Source: Nostoc flagelliforme FACHB-838
GTDB lineage: Bacteria > Cyanobacteriota > Cyanobacteriia > Cyanobacteriales > Nostocaceae
Direction: 5' to 3'
DNA: 64,000 bases
Assembly: GCF_014698065.1 (NCBI RefSeq)
Contig: NZ_JACJSI010000028.1
Coordinates: forward strand, 1 to 64,000
This document shows positions 55,199 to 64,000 of this stretch, one piece after another (position 1 is the first letter of the stretch; each line of letters begins with the position of its first letter). The translations under genes were made by a program, and so were the position numbers. Under the pieces are notes generated by a model that saw only the letters and a program-made list of their open reading frames with translations, was not told the origin of the DNA and did not search any database.

Positions 55199-55249
55199 GG
55201 ATTTTAGATTTATATCTAAAATCCGCGATGCCTACTGTGAAGGCATCGC
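55199..55249 (+). terminator. Two consecutive hairpins after pnp
   Basis: GGATTTTAGAT-TTAT-ATCTAAAATCC (55199-55224), then GCGATGCCT-ACTGTGA-AGGCATCGC (55225-55249). They start 10 bp after the stop codon. The remaining gap to 55530 shows nothing else. Confidence 0.65.
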
Positions 55250-55530
55250 CGTATGCTTCTCTAATTAGTTGCAATCTTAACTTGATAGCAAGAAGACAGT
55301 TAATAAATGTTTTAAACTCGCCTATACCTGTTGAGCAACGTTATTACATTATTTATATTATTTTGGCAAGCCGTAATTAAAGTAATTTAAACTATACCTT
55401 TTATGTATTTACAAATTGAGCAGATTGTCTGATCATAACGACACAAGACAAAAGATGATGAACAAAACTTTTTTTTATAAGAAGTGTTAGTTTATGTAAT
55501 TTGTCTGATGAATGTTATATCAAAAATCTC

Positions 55531-56880
55531 ATGGCTTTAGTTCAAACGATAAATAAACTGACATCAACTCAAGTCCCCAGACTTAATGATTGCAGTTCAC
55601 AAAGCCTGCTCAACTACTTTGAGACTTCTTGGCGACTTGAAGAAACACTTATGAAAAGTTTGGTCGGGGAAGAAACTTTTTATCTTAACCCCGATCCTTT
55701 AAGAAACCGTCTAATTTTTTATCTTGGTCATTCAGCCGTTTTTTTTATCAACAAGTTAATTGCCGTTGGTTTAATCAAAGCTCGAATTAATTCAGAATAC
55801 GAAACCCTATTTGAAATCGGAGTTGATCCACAAACACCGACAGAACTCGAAGCAGCTATGCAAGGGGTTAGCTGGCCTGATGTAGAAAAAGTTTGGCAAT
55901 ATCGGGATAAGGCACAAGAGGCGATCGCAAAGGTAATTCAAAATACTCCCCTGGATCTCCCCATTCATCAACAGCATCCCTTCTGGGCTTTGCTGATGGG
56001 GATAGAACATAGTCGCATTCACTTTGAAACCTCTTCGATGCTGGTGCGTCAATTGCCTACCGATCGCTTAAAACGTCCCCAAGGCTGGAATTACGCACCT
56101 AGCAACGCGAACATTCCCAATAATGAAATGCGCTCCATTCCAGGCGGTGTGGTGAAACTAGGAAAACCCAAGGATGATCTTACATTTGGTTGGGATAGCG
56201 AATATGGCGATCGCACTGTTGAAGTTAAACCGTTTTTAGCTAGTCAATATCTAATCAGTAACGGCGAATATCTGAAATTTGTTCAGGCTGGTGGCTACAA
56301 CAATCCAGACTACTGGAATGCTGAATCTTGGGATTGGAAGCAACTCTACAACGTCCAACATCCCAAATTCTGGATACCTTTCGAGGATGGCTACCGCTAT
56401 CGAGCCACATTCGACGAAATAGACTTACCCTTAGACTGGCCTGTAGAAGTCAATTACTACGAAGCGATCGCATTTTGTCGTTTTCAAGGCTCAGAAATTC
56501 GCTTGATGACTGAAGCTGAATGGAATCAAGCTTTACTTATCTCTGAGGATAACCAGTTATCAAATAACTATAATCTCAACTTACAATTCATTTCCCCCAG
56601 CCCAGTGGGAATGTTCAAACCAGCTAATAGTGCTTCTGGACTTTACGATCTCAGAGGAAATCTCTGGGAATGGTTGGGGGACACTTTCAACGCCCTACCA
56701 GGATTTCAACCTCATCCGCTTTACGAAGATCAAGCAGCACCCTTTTTTGATGATAAACATCAGATGATGCTCGGCGGTTCTTGGGCTACTAATGGTTCAA
56801 TGGCATTACCAACATATCGCAACTGGTTTCGTCCCTACTTTTATCAACACTCTGGTTTTAGAATTGCCCAAGACATTTGA
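55531..56880 (+). CDS. ovoA: OvoA-type 5-histidylcysteine sulfoxide synthase, without methyltransferase domain
   Basis: 449 residues from ATG 55531 (TTG 55501 adds 10). An N-terminal DinB_2-type domain shows FYLNPDPLRNRLIFYLGHSA and iron-site HSRIHFETSS (HxxxHxE near 161-166), as in OvoA/EgtB. An FGE-sulfatase-type domain follows: YLISNGEYLKFVQAGGY, RLMTEAEWNQALL, LYDLRGNLWEWLGDTF, YRNWFRPYFYQHSGFRIAQD. These are the C-lectin-like catalytic parts. Full OvoA is about 700 residues with a C-terminal methyltransferase, absent here. It would join Cys to His C5 by oxygen. The DUF427 gene follows 16 bp later. Confidence 0.85.
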   Translation: MALVQTINKLTSTQVPRLNDCSSQSLLNYFETSWRLEETLMKSLVGEETFYLNPDPLRNRLIFYLGHSAVFFINKLIAVGLIKARINSEYETLFEIGVDPQTPTELEAAMQGVSWPDVEKVWQYRDKAQEAIAKVIQNTPLDLPIHQQHPFWALLMGIEHSRIHFETSSMLVRQLPTDRLKRPQGWNYAPSNANIPNNEMRSIPGGVVKLGKPKDDLTFGWDSEYGDRTVEVKPFLASQYLISNGEYLKFVQAGGYNNPDYWNAESWDWKQLYNVQHPKFWIPFEDGYRYRATFDEIDLPLDWPVEVNYYEAIAFCRFQGSEIRLMTEAEWNQALLISEDNQLSNNYNLNLQFISPSPVGMFKPANSASGLYDLRGNLWEWLGDTFNALPGFQPHPLYEDQAAPFFDDKHQMMLGGSWATNGSMALPTYRNWFRPYFYQHSGFRIAQDI

Positions 56881-56896
56881 AAGGAGATTACAGAGA

Positions 56897-57391
56897 ATGA
56901 GACCAAATGCAATCCCACCACAACCCGGTCAAGAATCAGTTTGGGATTATCCCCGTCCGGCTCGTTTAGAAGATAGCAACAAATCAATTCGGATAATTTG
57001 TAATGGTACTGTTTTAGCAGAAACAACTAAAGCTAAAAGAGTCCTAGAAACTAGCCATCCTCCTGTTTATTACCTTCCTTCTGAAGACATTAAACTAGAA
57101 TATCTGATAGAAACACCTAAAAAAACTTGGTGTGAATGGAAAGGTAAGTGTCAATATTTTGATATCAGCATCGGTGAAAAGTATATAAGGAACGCTGCTT
57201 GGCGATATATTGAACCCACACCTGATTTTGTAACGATTCAAGAATACTATGCTTTTTACCCTAGCTTAATGGATGCTTGCTATGTAAATGATGAGCTACT
57301 TATGTCTCAACCGGGTGATTTCTACGGAGGATGGATTACTGCTGATATTGTCGGGCCATTTAAAGGTAGCCCAGGAACAATGGGGTGGTAA
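56897..57391 (+). CDS. DUF427-domain protein
   Basis: 164 residues from ATG 56897, chosen for its AAGGAG site 10 bp upstream; longer in-frame extension into the ovoA gene is not credible. It has the DUF427 pattern: VWDYPRPARLE, IRIICNGTVLAET, LETSHPPVYYLPSEDI, TWCEWKGKCQYFDI, and AAWRYIEPTPDFVTIQEYYA with FYPS. DUF427 proteins are small beta-barrel folds of unknown activity. The 16-bp gap indicates co-transcription with the OvoA-type gene, so a part in thiol-histidine metabolism is possible (inference). A terminator hairpin follows. Confidence 0.85.
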   Translation: MRPNAIPPQPGQESVWDYPRPARLEDSNKSIRIICNGTVLAETTKAKRVLETSHPPVYYLPSEDIKLEYLIETPKKTWCEWKGKCQYFDISIGEKYIRNAAWRYIEPTPDFVTIQEYYAFYPSLMDACYVNDELLMSQPGDFYGGWITADIVGPFKGSPGTMGW

Positions 57392-57415
57392 CTTAGGGAC
57401 TTCTAAATAACAAAT

Positions 57416-57442
57416 ATCCCATCCCATTTTAAAGGATGGGAT
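57416..57442. terminator. Hairpin between convergent genes
   Basis: ATCCCATCC and GGATGGGAT pair around CATTTTAAA, between the DUF427 stop and the end of the MscS pseudogene. Confidence 0.65.
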
Positions 57443-57489
57443 GAACTTAACAGCACTTGATGTCAACATCCAACAAAATATATTACTGT

Positions 57490-59142
57490 TTATTTTTCCT
57501 GTTGATTTTTTGCAGATTCATTAGTAGCATCATTTGAAGTGTCTGTCTGCAACTGGCTTTTTAACAAAGCAATCAAACCTTCAGAAAGTTGAGATAAAGA
57601 ATTTTCTAACTGGGGTGAAAGTTGTAAGGGTAAACTTGCAGAATCTAAATGTAGTGAGCGTTGTGGAAAAGGAATATTAATATTTTGCTGCCGGAAAGTT
57701 TCGTCAATTTTAAAATATAAATCGCTCTTAATCTGAAACTGTTTGCGAGGTTTAGCAATCCAAACTAGCAATTGAAAATTTAAAAAATCCTCACCATATT
57801 GTTGAAACCAAACAAGAGGTGTTGGTTTTTTTAATATATCATGATTTTCATGCGCTACTTCTAATAATGCAGAGCGGATAGTACTAATATTTGCACCATA
57901 AGCCACGCGCACAGGGAATACTAAACGAGATACCGAACCCCGATGGTTCCAATTGATTACTTCTGTATCTAACAAACGCGAATTGGGTACAATAACTACT
58001 ATGTCGTCTAAACTGCGAATATGAGTACTGCGAGCATTTAATCGCTCTACGGTTCCCATAAATTCGCCAATTTCCACAAAGTCACCAACTTCAATAGCAC
58101 GCTCAAAGGTAATCACAAAACCGCTAACTAGTTCTTTAGCAACTCCCTGTAAACCAAACCCGATGGCTACACCAAAAATACTGGCTAATATTGCTAGGGA
58201 ACTGATATCCAAACCCCAAATTTGCAGCAACAAAACTGTACCGATAAAAATCAGACTGTACTGGATAGAAACTGCAATTGATTCTTGAACACCACGGCTA
58301 ACATTGGTCATGTTTAGTACGCGCGATCGCAGCAAATTAGTCAGAGTTCCAGCTGTAGCCAATACTCCAAAAAATAAGCTGATGAAGATAATTATATTGA
58401 TTACCTAATAAGAGCTTTCCCCAATGCTAATTACTGGTGACGTTAAGCTCATCCAAAGAATGTTGGCAATGCGCCTACTCCATTCTCGTGTTAAAGGAAA
58501 TAAGTCAGTAATATAGATTGCGATCGCTATCCATAACAGCGATCGCACTACAAACAGGGTCAATTTTAAAAATAATTCAACTCCTTTGGGTTGCGCTCCA
58601 GTTTCGGGGTGATTCACTTCTCTCGGAAGCAGCCGCCGTAACCAATAGCGCCAAACCCAACCTAACATTAAATGCAGAGCGATCGCACCCAATACTGATA
58701 AAATTGCAAATAATATTGCCCGTCAAAAATAACTTAATCTTCGTTCTTCTTGACCTTGCTGAACTGCCTCACGAATTCGTTGTACCCAAATTTTTGCTTG
58801 CTCTTGTTTTGTTCTACCAGTAAAAGTATCTTCTTGTGTTACCGTCAGTAAATGGCGGCTATTCACCAAAATTACAGGTAATTGATTAATTTCTACAATC
58901 TCGACCTTCACAGGATCTGGGAAACGGACTACTTCTCTTAAAATTAAGTTGGCATCCGCAGCACGACTTTCAGCACTAAATTGTCCTGCTTCACTCACTT
59001 CAAATAACTTGCGACCATCTACCGAAATCACATCTGTTGATATTGATTGAGCTTGCACCGACATTTCAGTGGTTAAAAGGCATCCTATAATCATGTTTGC
59101 AACAATTACAAGGATAAAAAAACCAGTTATTTTCTTTAGCAT
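57490..59142 (-). pseudogene. MscS-type mechanosensitive channel gene with two in-frame stops
   Basis: One uninterrupted frame of 551 codons. A signal peptide and periplasmic part (MLKKITGFFILVIVANMIIG; VDGRKLFEVSEAGQFSAESR) end at TGA 58723-58725. Three membrane helices (AILFAILSVLGAIALHLMLG, LTLFVVRSLLWIAIAIYI) end at TAG 58405-58407. The last part has the pore and MscS core (LAILASIFGVAIGFGLQGVA, KELVSGFVITFERAIEVGDF, VEIGEFMGTVERLNARSTHI, VVIVPNSRLLDTEVINWNHR) and a C-terminal tail. There is no frameshift, only two nonsense codons, so decay is recent, or readthrough occurs. The parent protein released osmolytes on osmotic downshock. Confidence 0.88.
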
Positions 59143-59304
59143 TTACTGTGTCAAAAGTAGAAAGCCCATCAACTTTAGCCCTGGGATAAATACTTTATTT
59201 CCCATAGATTATTCCATCCTATCGTGCTTCGTGCAGCGCAATAGGATGGCTTCGTTCATATATCTGTGACTTCAGTAAGGGAGCATCTCACTTTTGCAAA
59301 TATA

Positions 59305-59418
59305 CCAGGCGATTAGAAATCGCGGCTATACAAACCAAGTCCGCCTAGGCGGACTCAAAGAATTTAAAACCCACGAAGGTGGGTTTTGTTTGTATAGCTG
59401 CGAATTCCATTCGCCTGG
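59305..59418. repeat. 114-bp inverted repeat abutting the ilvC stop codon
   Basis: Ends CCAGGCGATTAGAAATCGCG and, inverted, GCGAATTCCATTCGCCTGG. Inner hairpins AGTCCGCCTAGGCGGACT and AACCCACGAAGGTGGGTT. This is a well-known type of cyanobacterial repeat. It ends exactly where the ilvC stop begins (59419) and probably terminates ilvC. Confidence 0.8.
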
Positions 59419-60441
<1,023 letters not shown>

Positions 60442-60589
60442 TCATTTATTGGCAGGCTTACGATTGTACCTCAAATTGAGTAACACAGATGAACTGTCAA
60501 TTATTGAATTTATCTTTTTGAACTCAGGGGGAGTGTTTACGACGACAATAATCGCCTAACTTCTTTATCTAACAAAAAATCCAATTGTT

Positions 60590-60935
60590 AAGTAGTAACC
60601 TTTCACTTACGTTTAGTATTCCCTCTTTTTTGAACTGAATACCACCTGTATCTATACACGCTAGGGCAATACTCAAGCGCTCATGATTGCTTTCATCCCG
60701 TTACCGCTACCTGGACTTTGTTCAATGGCTTTTGGTTGCTTGCCTACTTGGTAGCTTCAGAATGTGAGCGTACCACCTCCGAAGTCAAGAATATGGAACT
60801 CACTGCAATTATCTGGAATAAGGTTATTAGCTTCTAGAGATGCTCCGTTCTACTCCGGCTGGTATAAAACTCAGACAGGATAAACTTTTGCAGACTATTT
60901 TCCCGGAAATTACACGTATCTAATACTGTTGGCGA
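60590..60935 (-). pseudogene. Remnant of an actin-like ATPase (ParM/StbA type)
   Basis: On the minus strand three frames in sequence give KIVCKSLSCLSFIPAGVE, then LEANNLIPDNCSEFHILDFG followed by GGTLTF-stop-SYQVGKQPKAIEQSP, then LSIALACIDTGGIQFKKEGI. LDFGGGT is the second phosphate-binding loop of actin/Hsp70-fold ATPases such as plasmid ParM/StbA. Frameshifts and stops show decay. It hints at an old plasmid or mobile segment at this place. It fills much of the 60415-61090 gap. Confidence 0.55.
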
Positions 60936-61090
60936 TCGCCTTACCGAAAAAGAATATTTACATTATTCTCTGAAAAAATAATGTAAGTATTCTTGTTTGT
61001 TTATACTTTATTTCTCAACACTATATAATAAATTGCGTTTTACCCTTATCCTCGGTTTTGGGTAAAACACTGCCTTTGAGGTTGGCTTTT

Positions 61091-61960
61091 ATGGCAAAGA
61101 AAATTGCATTTGGTTGGTATGGCGGCAAGTACAGTCATTTAGACTGGCTTTTACCCTTGTTGTCAAAAACGACCCACTACTGCGAACCCTTTGGCGGTTC
61201 AGCAGCCGTGTTGTTGAACCGGGAGCCTTCACCTGTGGAAACCTACAATGATATTGATGGCCAGGTAGTCAACTTTTTTCGCGTACTACGCGACCAAAAA
61301 GACCAACTCATCGAGGCGATTGGTTTAACCCCATTTTCGCGTGAAGAATTTCGGATTGCTATTACCAAGGAAGAAGAGAGTTTATCAGACTTGGAAAAGG
61401 CTAGACGATTTTTCGTCCGGGCGCGACAAGTGAGAACAGGCTTGGCACAAACCGCCAGTGTTGGACGATGGGCGCACTGCAAACTTACTAGCCGCGCTGG
61501 AATGGCTGGTGCAGTTTCCCGGTGGCTTGGTAGTGTTGAGGATCTGCCCGAAATCGTGCAACGGTTGCTACGCGTGCAAATTGAGAACGACCGAGCAATT
61601 GATATTATTCGACGGTACGATAGTCCAGAAACATTATTTTACTGTGATCCCCCGTACCCGCACGATTCCCGTGGGGATAGCAAGGCTTACGCTTATGAAA
61701 TGACCGACGACCAGCATCGGCAACTAGCGGATGTTTTACGTTCAGTCAAAGGTAAAGTTGCCCTTTCAGGCTATGATTGTTCGTTGATGCAGGAACTATA
61801 TAGTGACTGGAACTGCATTAAAGCGCCCGTGAAACACTGCCATTCCATCAAGCAGTTACGGCAAGAAGTACTTTGGCTCAATTATGACCCTCAAGCTTCC
61901 ACACTTACTGTTGAAGAAATCGCTCCATGTCCACAACCCCAGCAGCTATCCTTGATGTAG
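61091..61960 (+). CDS. Dam-family DNA adenine-N6 methyltransferase
   Basis: 289 residues from ATG 61091; a TTG at 61058 adds 11 less likely residues. D12-class MTase: FGWYGGKYSHLDWLLPLL (motif X region), HYCEPFGGSAAVLLNREPSP (motif I, FxGxG-like), YNDIDGQVVNFFRVLRD, and LFYCDPPYPHDSRGDSKAYA (motif IV DPPY, near 192). Methylates adenine N6, here presumably to protect DNA from the adjacent endonuclease, whose start overlaps its end by 34 bp. The target sequence cannot be read from the protein. Confidence 0.9.
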   Translation: MAKKIAFGWYGGKYSHLDWLLPLLSKTTHYCEPFGGSAAVLLNREPSPVETYNDIDGQVVNFFRVLRDQKDQLIEAIGLTPFSREEFRIAITKEEESLSDLEKARRFFVRARQVRTGLAQTASVGRWAHCKLTSRAGMAGAVSRWLGSVEDLPEIVQRLLRVQIENDRAIDIIRRYDSPETLFYCDPPYPHDSRGDSKAYAYEMTDDQHRQLADVLRSVKGKVALSGYDCSLMQELYSDWNCIKAPVKHCHSIKQLRQEVLWLNYDPQASTLTVEEIAPCPQPQQLSLM

Positions 61961-62940
61961 CTTTACAAAAAGCCGAACCATCGATAGTCCAACCGATTGT
62001 CACCAATCCCAGCATTGCTGAAAAAATTGACTATGTATCGCGCTATGTAGGCAATCGTGCTGTAGTTCGTTTGTTGCTGGCCTGCTCTTTGGCAGCAATT
62101 CACCGTGGGAATGTTGATATCCGTAAGCCTTACACCGAAATAGGCACACCAGATGCTTACTCTGGACGCTACTACGATGAAAGTTACATCACAGCATTCA
62201 TTAACCAGCATGAGTTGCCTTGCAATCCCACTACTGCGTTCCTCACTCCTGCCCTGCGGAATCGTAACATCACCTTAACCCCAGCAGTCAATCTAGTGGG
62301 ACGACCGCCTAAACTCTACGAAGTCGCCTTGGAATTACTTGATGATGTTCATGAAGGCAGAATAACTGCTGAGGAACTGCTAGCCCAAACTATTCGCTGT
62401 CTAATTATTGCTCGCAACGAGAAGCGGCAGCGCATGGAAACACTACTAGCCGACCTGAAGAAGTCGGAAGATGCAATACCTTTGTCAGCAGAGGAAATTA
62501 TCACACTCCTGAAACAGCATTTGGCTTGCCGAGGTTCAAGCCGTCTTCCTGTACTAATTGTTGCTGCTGCCTATCAAGTAGCAGAACAATATATTGGGGA
62601 GCGTTTTTTACCTCTAGAATCCCATAATGCAGCGGACGAGCAGACTGGAGCTTTGGGAGATTTGGAAATTACTTTAGTTGATGACGAGAAGGTGATTACC
62701 AGCTATGAAATGAAGACCCGACGTGTCACCTTAGCAGATATTGACCGTGCCTTGCAAAAAATCAACAGTACAGGCAAGCGGGTTGACAACTATATTTTTA
62801 TCACGACGGATGTGATAGAGGAAGCTATTCAGGAATATGCCTCAAGTCTGTACGACCGTACAGATGGTATAGAGATTGTGGTTTTGGATTGTATCAGCTT
62901 TGTAGGTCACTTTCTGCATTTGTTCCATCGGCTGCGTTAG
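61927..62940 (+). CDS. SacI-family-like type II restriction endonuclease, truncated by a small repeat
   Basis: 337 residues. ATG at 61927 lies inside the methylase gene, a translational-coupling layout. YVSRYVGNRAVVRLLLACSL, NPTTAFLTPALRNRNITLTP and VGRPPKLYEVALELLDD resemble the SacI endonuclease family as I remember it. GDLEITLVDDEKVITSYEMK (about 240-260) fits a PD-(D/E)xK site (D, then E-x-K in YEMKTR). The stop TAG (62938) lies inside a 27-bp repeat. After it the same frame runs on (SQFLSAYQQLVLTEPDSAV, EAFLGLRQAAESAREF) to 63081. About 47 residues are therefore lost. It may be weak or inactive. Confidence 0.75.
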   Translation: MSTTPAAILDVALQKAEPSIVQPIVTNPSIAEKIDYVSRYVGNRAVVRLLLACSLAAIHRGNVDIRKPYTEIGTPDAYSGRYYDESYITAFINQHELPCNPTTAFLTPALRNRNITLTPAVNLVGRPPKLYEVALELLDDVHEGRITAEELLAQTIRCLIIARNEKRQRMETLLADLKKSEDAIPLSAEEIITLLKQHLACRGSSRLPVLIVAAAYQVAEQYIGERFLPLESHNAADEQTGALGDLEITLVDDEKVITSYEMKTRRVTLADIDRALQKINSTGKRVDNYIFITTDVIEEAIQEYASSLYDRTDGIEIVVLDCISFVGHFLHLFHRLR

Positions 62941-62957
62941 CGCAGCTTACCGAAGGT
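62931..62957. repeat. 27-bp small dispersed repeat inserted in the endonuclease gene
   Basis: GCTGCGTTAGCGCAGC is a hairpin, followed by TTACCGAAGGT. ATCG stands at both sides (62927-62930, 62958-62961). Removing 27 bp restores an open frame (CAT CGA TCG CAA), making the protein about 375 residues. Confidence 0.7.
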
Positions 62958-63081
62958 ATCGCAATTTTTATCAGCCTACCAACAGCTAGTGCTAACAGAA
63001 CCAGATAGTGCTGTTAGCCAACCTCTAAAAGAAGCTTTTTTAGGATTGAGACAGGCTGCTGAAAGTGCCAGGGAATTTTGA

Positions 63082-63416
63082 CCGACAAGATACCGTAGGC
63101 TATTTTGAATTGGTATAAAGGCAGATTTGCAAGCAGCGATCGCAGATCCAACTTGTTTTCAAAATCAAACAATTTCAAAACGATCAACTACCAGAAAGCA
63201 ATTTTACGACCCTATTGGCAAACAGACTTGTTGCAGATATTTTTTGAAATAATCTCAAATGACTTGCTAATAATCTTTTTGAAATATCTCATCAAGATGA
63301 ATTCTCATTCTCTGTAAATAAAAATGACTAATCCTGTTACATAAATCGCAACAATACAGGCTTTGAGTTTTACTTCAGCAATACTGGGGTTAACTTCATC
63401 CATCTAGGGGTAGATT
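63082..63416. other. Intergenic gap before the last gene
   Basis: About 335 bp, AT-rich with one HIP1 octamer near 63138. A short plus-strand ORF (63105-63317) has a biased, unlikely composition and no ribosome site. Nothing else is seen. Confidence 0.4.
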
Positions 63417-64000
63417 ATGTACGCTTCAACAAAATTACCGCGCACATCTGCTTTTTTTGTAAGTGCGTTATTAGGAGGGTTGATTTTCACTAGTTGTGCC
63501 TCTTCCGAACAGACGGCAAATAAGGCTGCACCTCCAATTGCAGCCAATGGCGCGGTAAATCAATTACTTGCTAATGAAGGAAGTATTTCCCAAAAAACCG
63601 AAGTTGCATCAATAGTCCGTTCTCGTCCCCAACTCATCAAAAAAGCAGCAATCTCTTTGACTGTCAACTCTGTAGAGCAGACTGTTAATGCTGTTTCGCA
63701 AATTATCAATAAACAGCAAGGAGATTTAATTGGGTTGAAACAACAACAACCCAAAAACGACAACCCGCGTTACACAGCAACAATACAATTGCGGATACCA
63801 GAGAATCGGTTGGAATCTACTTTAGAACGGCTAGCTAAATTGGGCACTGTAGAGAGCCGTAATATCACTGCCGAAGATGTGGGCGATCGCCTGGTGGATT
63901 TCCAAGCTAGATTAACCAATTTGCAAAAAACTGAAGCCAATTTGCAAAAAATTATGGATCGGGCAGGTTCTGTTAGAGATGTGCTTACTGTTGCTCAAGA
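63417..64000 (+). CDS. DUF4349-domain lipoprotein, cut by window end
   Basis: The frame opens at ATG 63417 and runs off the window after 194 residues. It has a signal peptide and lipobox (SALLGGLIFTSCASSEQ, Cys near 27). The body reads LIKKAAISLTVNSVEQTVNA, then TIQLRIPENRLESTLERLAK and DRLVDFQARLTNLQKTEANL: the DUF4349 pattern of a beta-alpha domain followed by a coiled coil (DVGDRLVDFQARLTN). A C-terminal membrane anchor is expected beyond the window. Probably a cell-envelope protein of unknown role. Confidence 0.85.
   Translation, partial: MYASTKLPRTSAFFVSALLGGLIFTSCASSEQTANKAAPPIAANGAVNQLLANEGSISQKTEVASIVRSRPQLIKKAAISLTVNSVEQTVNAVSQIINKQQGDLIGLKQQQPKNDNPRYTATIQLRIPENRLESTLERLAKLGTVESRNITAEDVGDRLVDFQARLTNLQKTEANLQKIMDRAGSVRDVLTVAQ

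Noticed and set aside
56792-56896. Upstream extension of the DUF427 gene into ovoA
   Set aside because: The AAGGAG site and ATG at 56897 fit the start; the upstream residues only translate ovoA in another frame.
57490-59142. Programmed readthrough or selenocysteine/pyrrolysine coding in the MscS gene
   Set aside because: Two different stop codons, no SECIS-like hairpin noticed, and cyanobacteria are not known to use pyrrolysine; recent decay is simpler.
63105-63317. 70-residue plus-strand ORF
   Set aside because: No ribosome site, unusual composition, AT-rich intergenic DNA; not supported as a gene.

Overview
The window looks like chromosome of a filamentous, heterocyst-forming cyanobacterium of the Nostoc/Anabaena type. 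The evidence is the many HIP1 octamers (GCGATCGC), moderate-to-low GC, an AvaK/YsnF-type protein, a CAAD-domain membrane protein, a phosphoribulokinase-like gene, a calcium-binding repeat protein, and the dispersed repeats typical of such genomes: small dispersed repeats of about 27 bp, tandem heptamers of the GGGGAGT kind, and hairpin or MITE-like elements. No rRNA, tRNA or CRISPR array was seen.

Layout. 0.1-6.7 kb: a broken repeat/PPC-domain gene, then a stress-type cluster (two paralogous small proteins, two lipoproteins, a PRC-barrel/AvaK protein, a CAAD protein). 6.8-17.9 kb: poorly conserved or accessory genes (HTH protein, CYTH phosphatase, DUF6875-like protein, NmrA-like reductase, J-domain protein, secreted alpha/beta hydrolase, RTX-repeat protein), with wreckage of a C-P lyase phnK-phnL pair. 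18-31.5 kb: NarL/DesR-type two-component system, M28 peptidase, a duplicated-domain family, a TauE/ferric-reductase fusion with a periplasmic partner, galE, an ABC exporter, an O-methyltransferase and a phosphoribulokinase paralogue. 31.5-36 kb: a small gene broken by a MITE, radC, an SDR and a lipase-like esterase.

36.4-46.3 kb is the most interesting block. A large di-heme cytochrome c (RoxA/CCP-like) is divergent from a tight five-gene operon: Old Yellow Enzyme-like oxidoreductase, two paralogous membrane-anchored di-heme cytochromes, a membrane/catalase-like fusion, and a GMC (cholesterol-oxidase-like) flavoprotein. Together they look like an uncharacterised oxidation pathway for a hydrophobic substrate (lipid, sterol, hopanoid or isoprenoid), with electrons or peroxide handled by di-heme cytochromes. 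The substrate is inference.

46.6-64 kb: FAD-dependent oxidoreductase, SNF2 helicase, GNAT, pnp, a stand-alone OvoA-type sulfoxide synthase with a DUF427 partner, an MscS channel gene cut by two in-frame stops, ilvC, the remnant of an actin-like (ParM/StbA-type) gene, a Dam-type methylase overlapping a SacI-like restriction endonuclease truncated by a 27-bp repeat, and the start of a DUF4349 lipoprotein. At least five genes here are visibly decayed, several by small repeats, so the window is also a record of repeat-driven gene loss.
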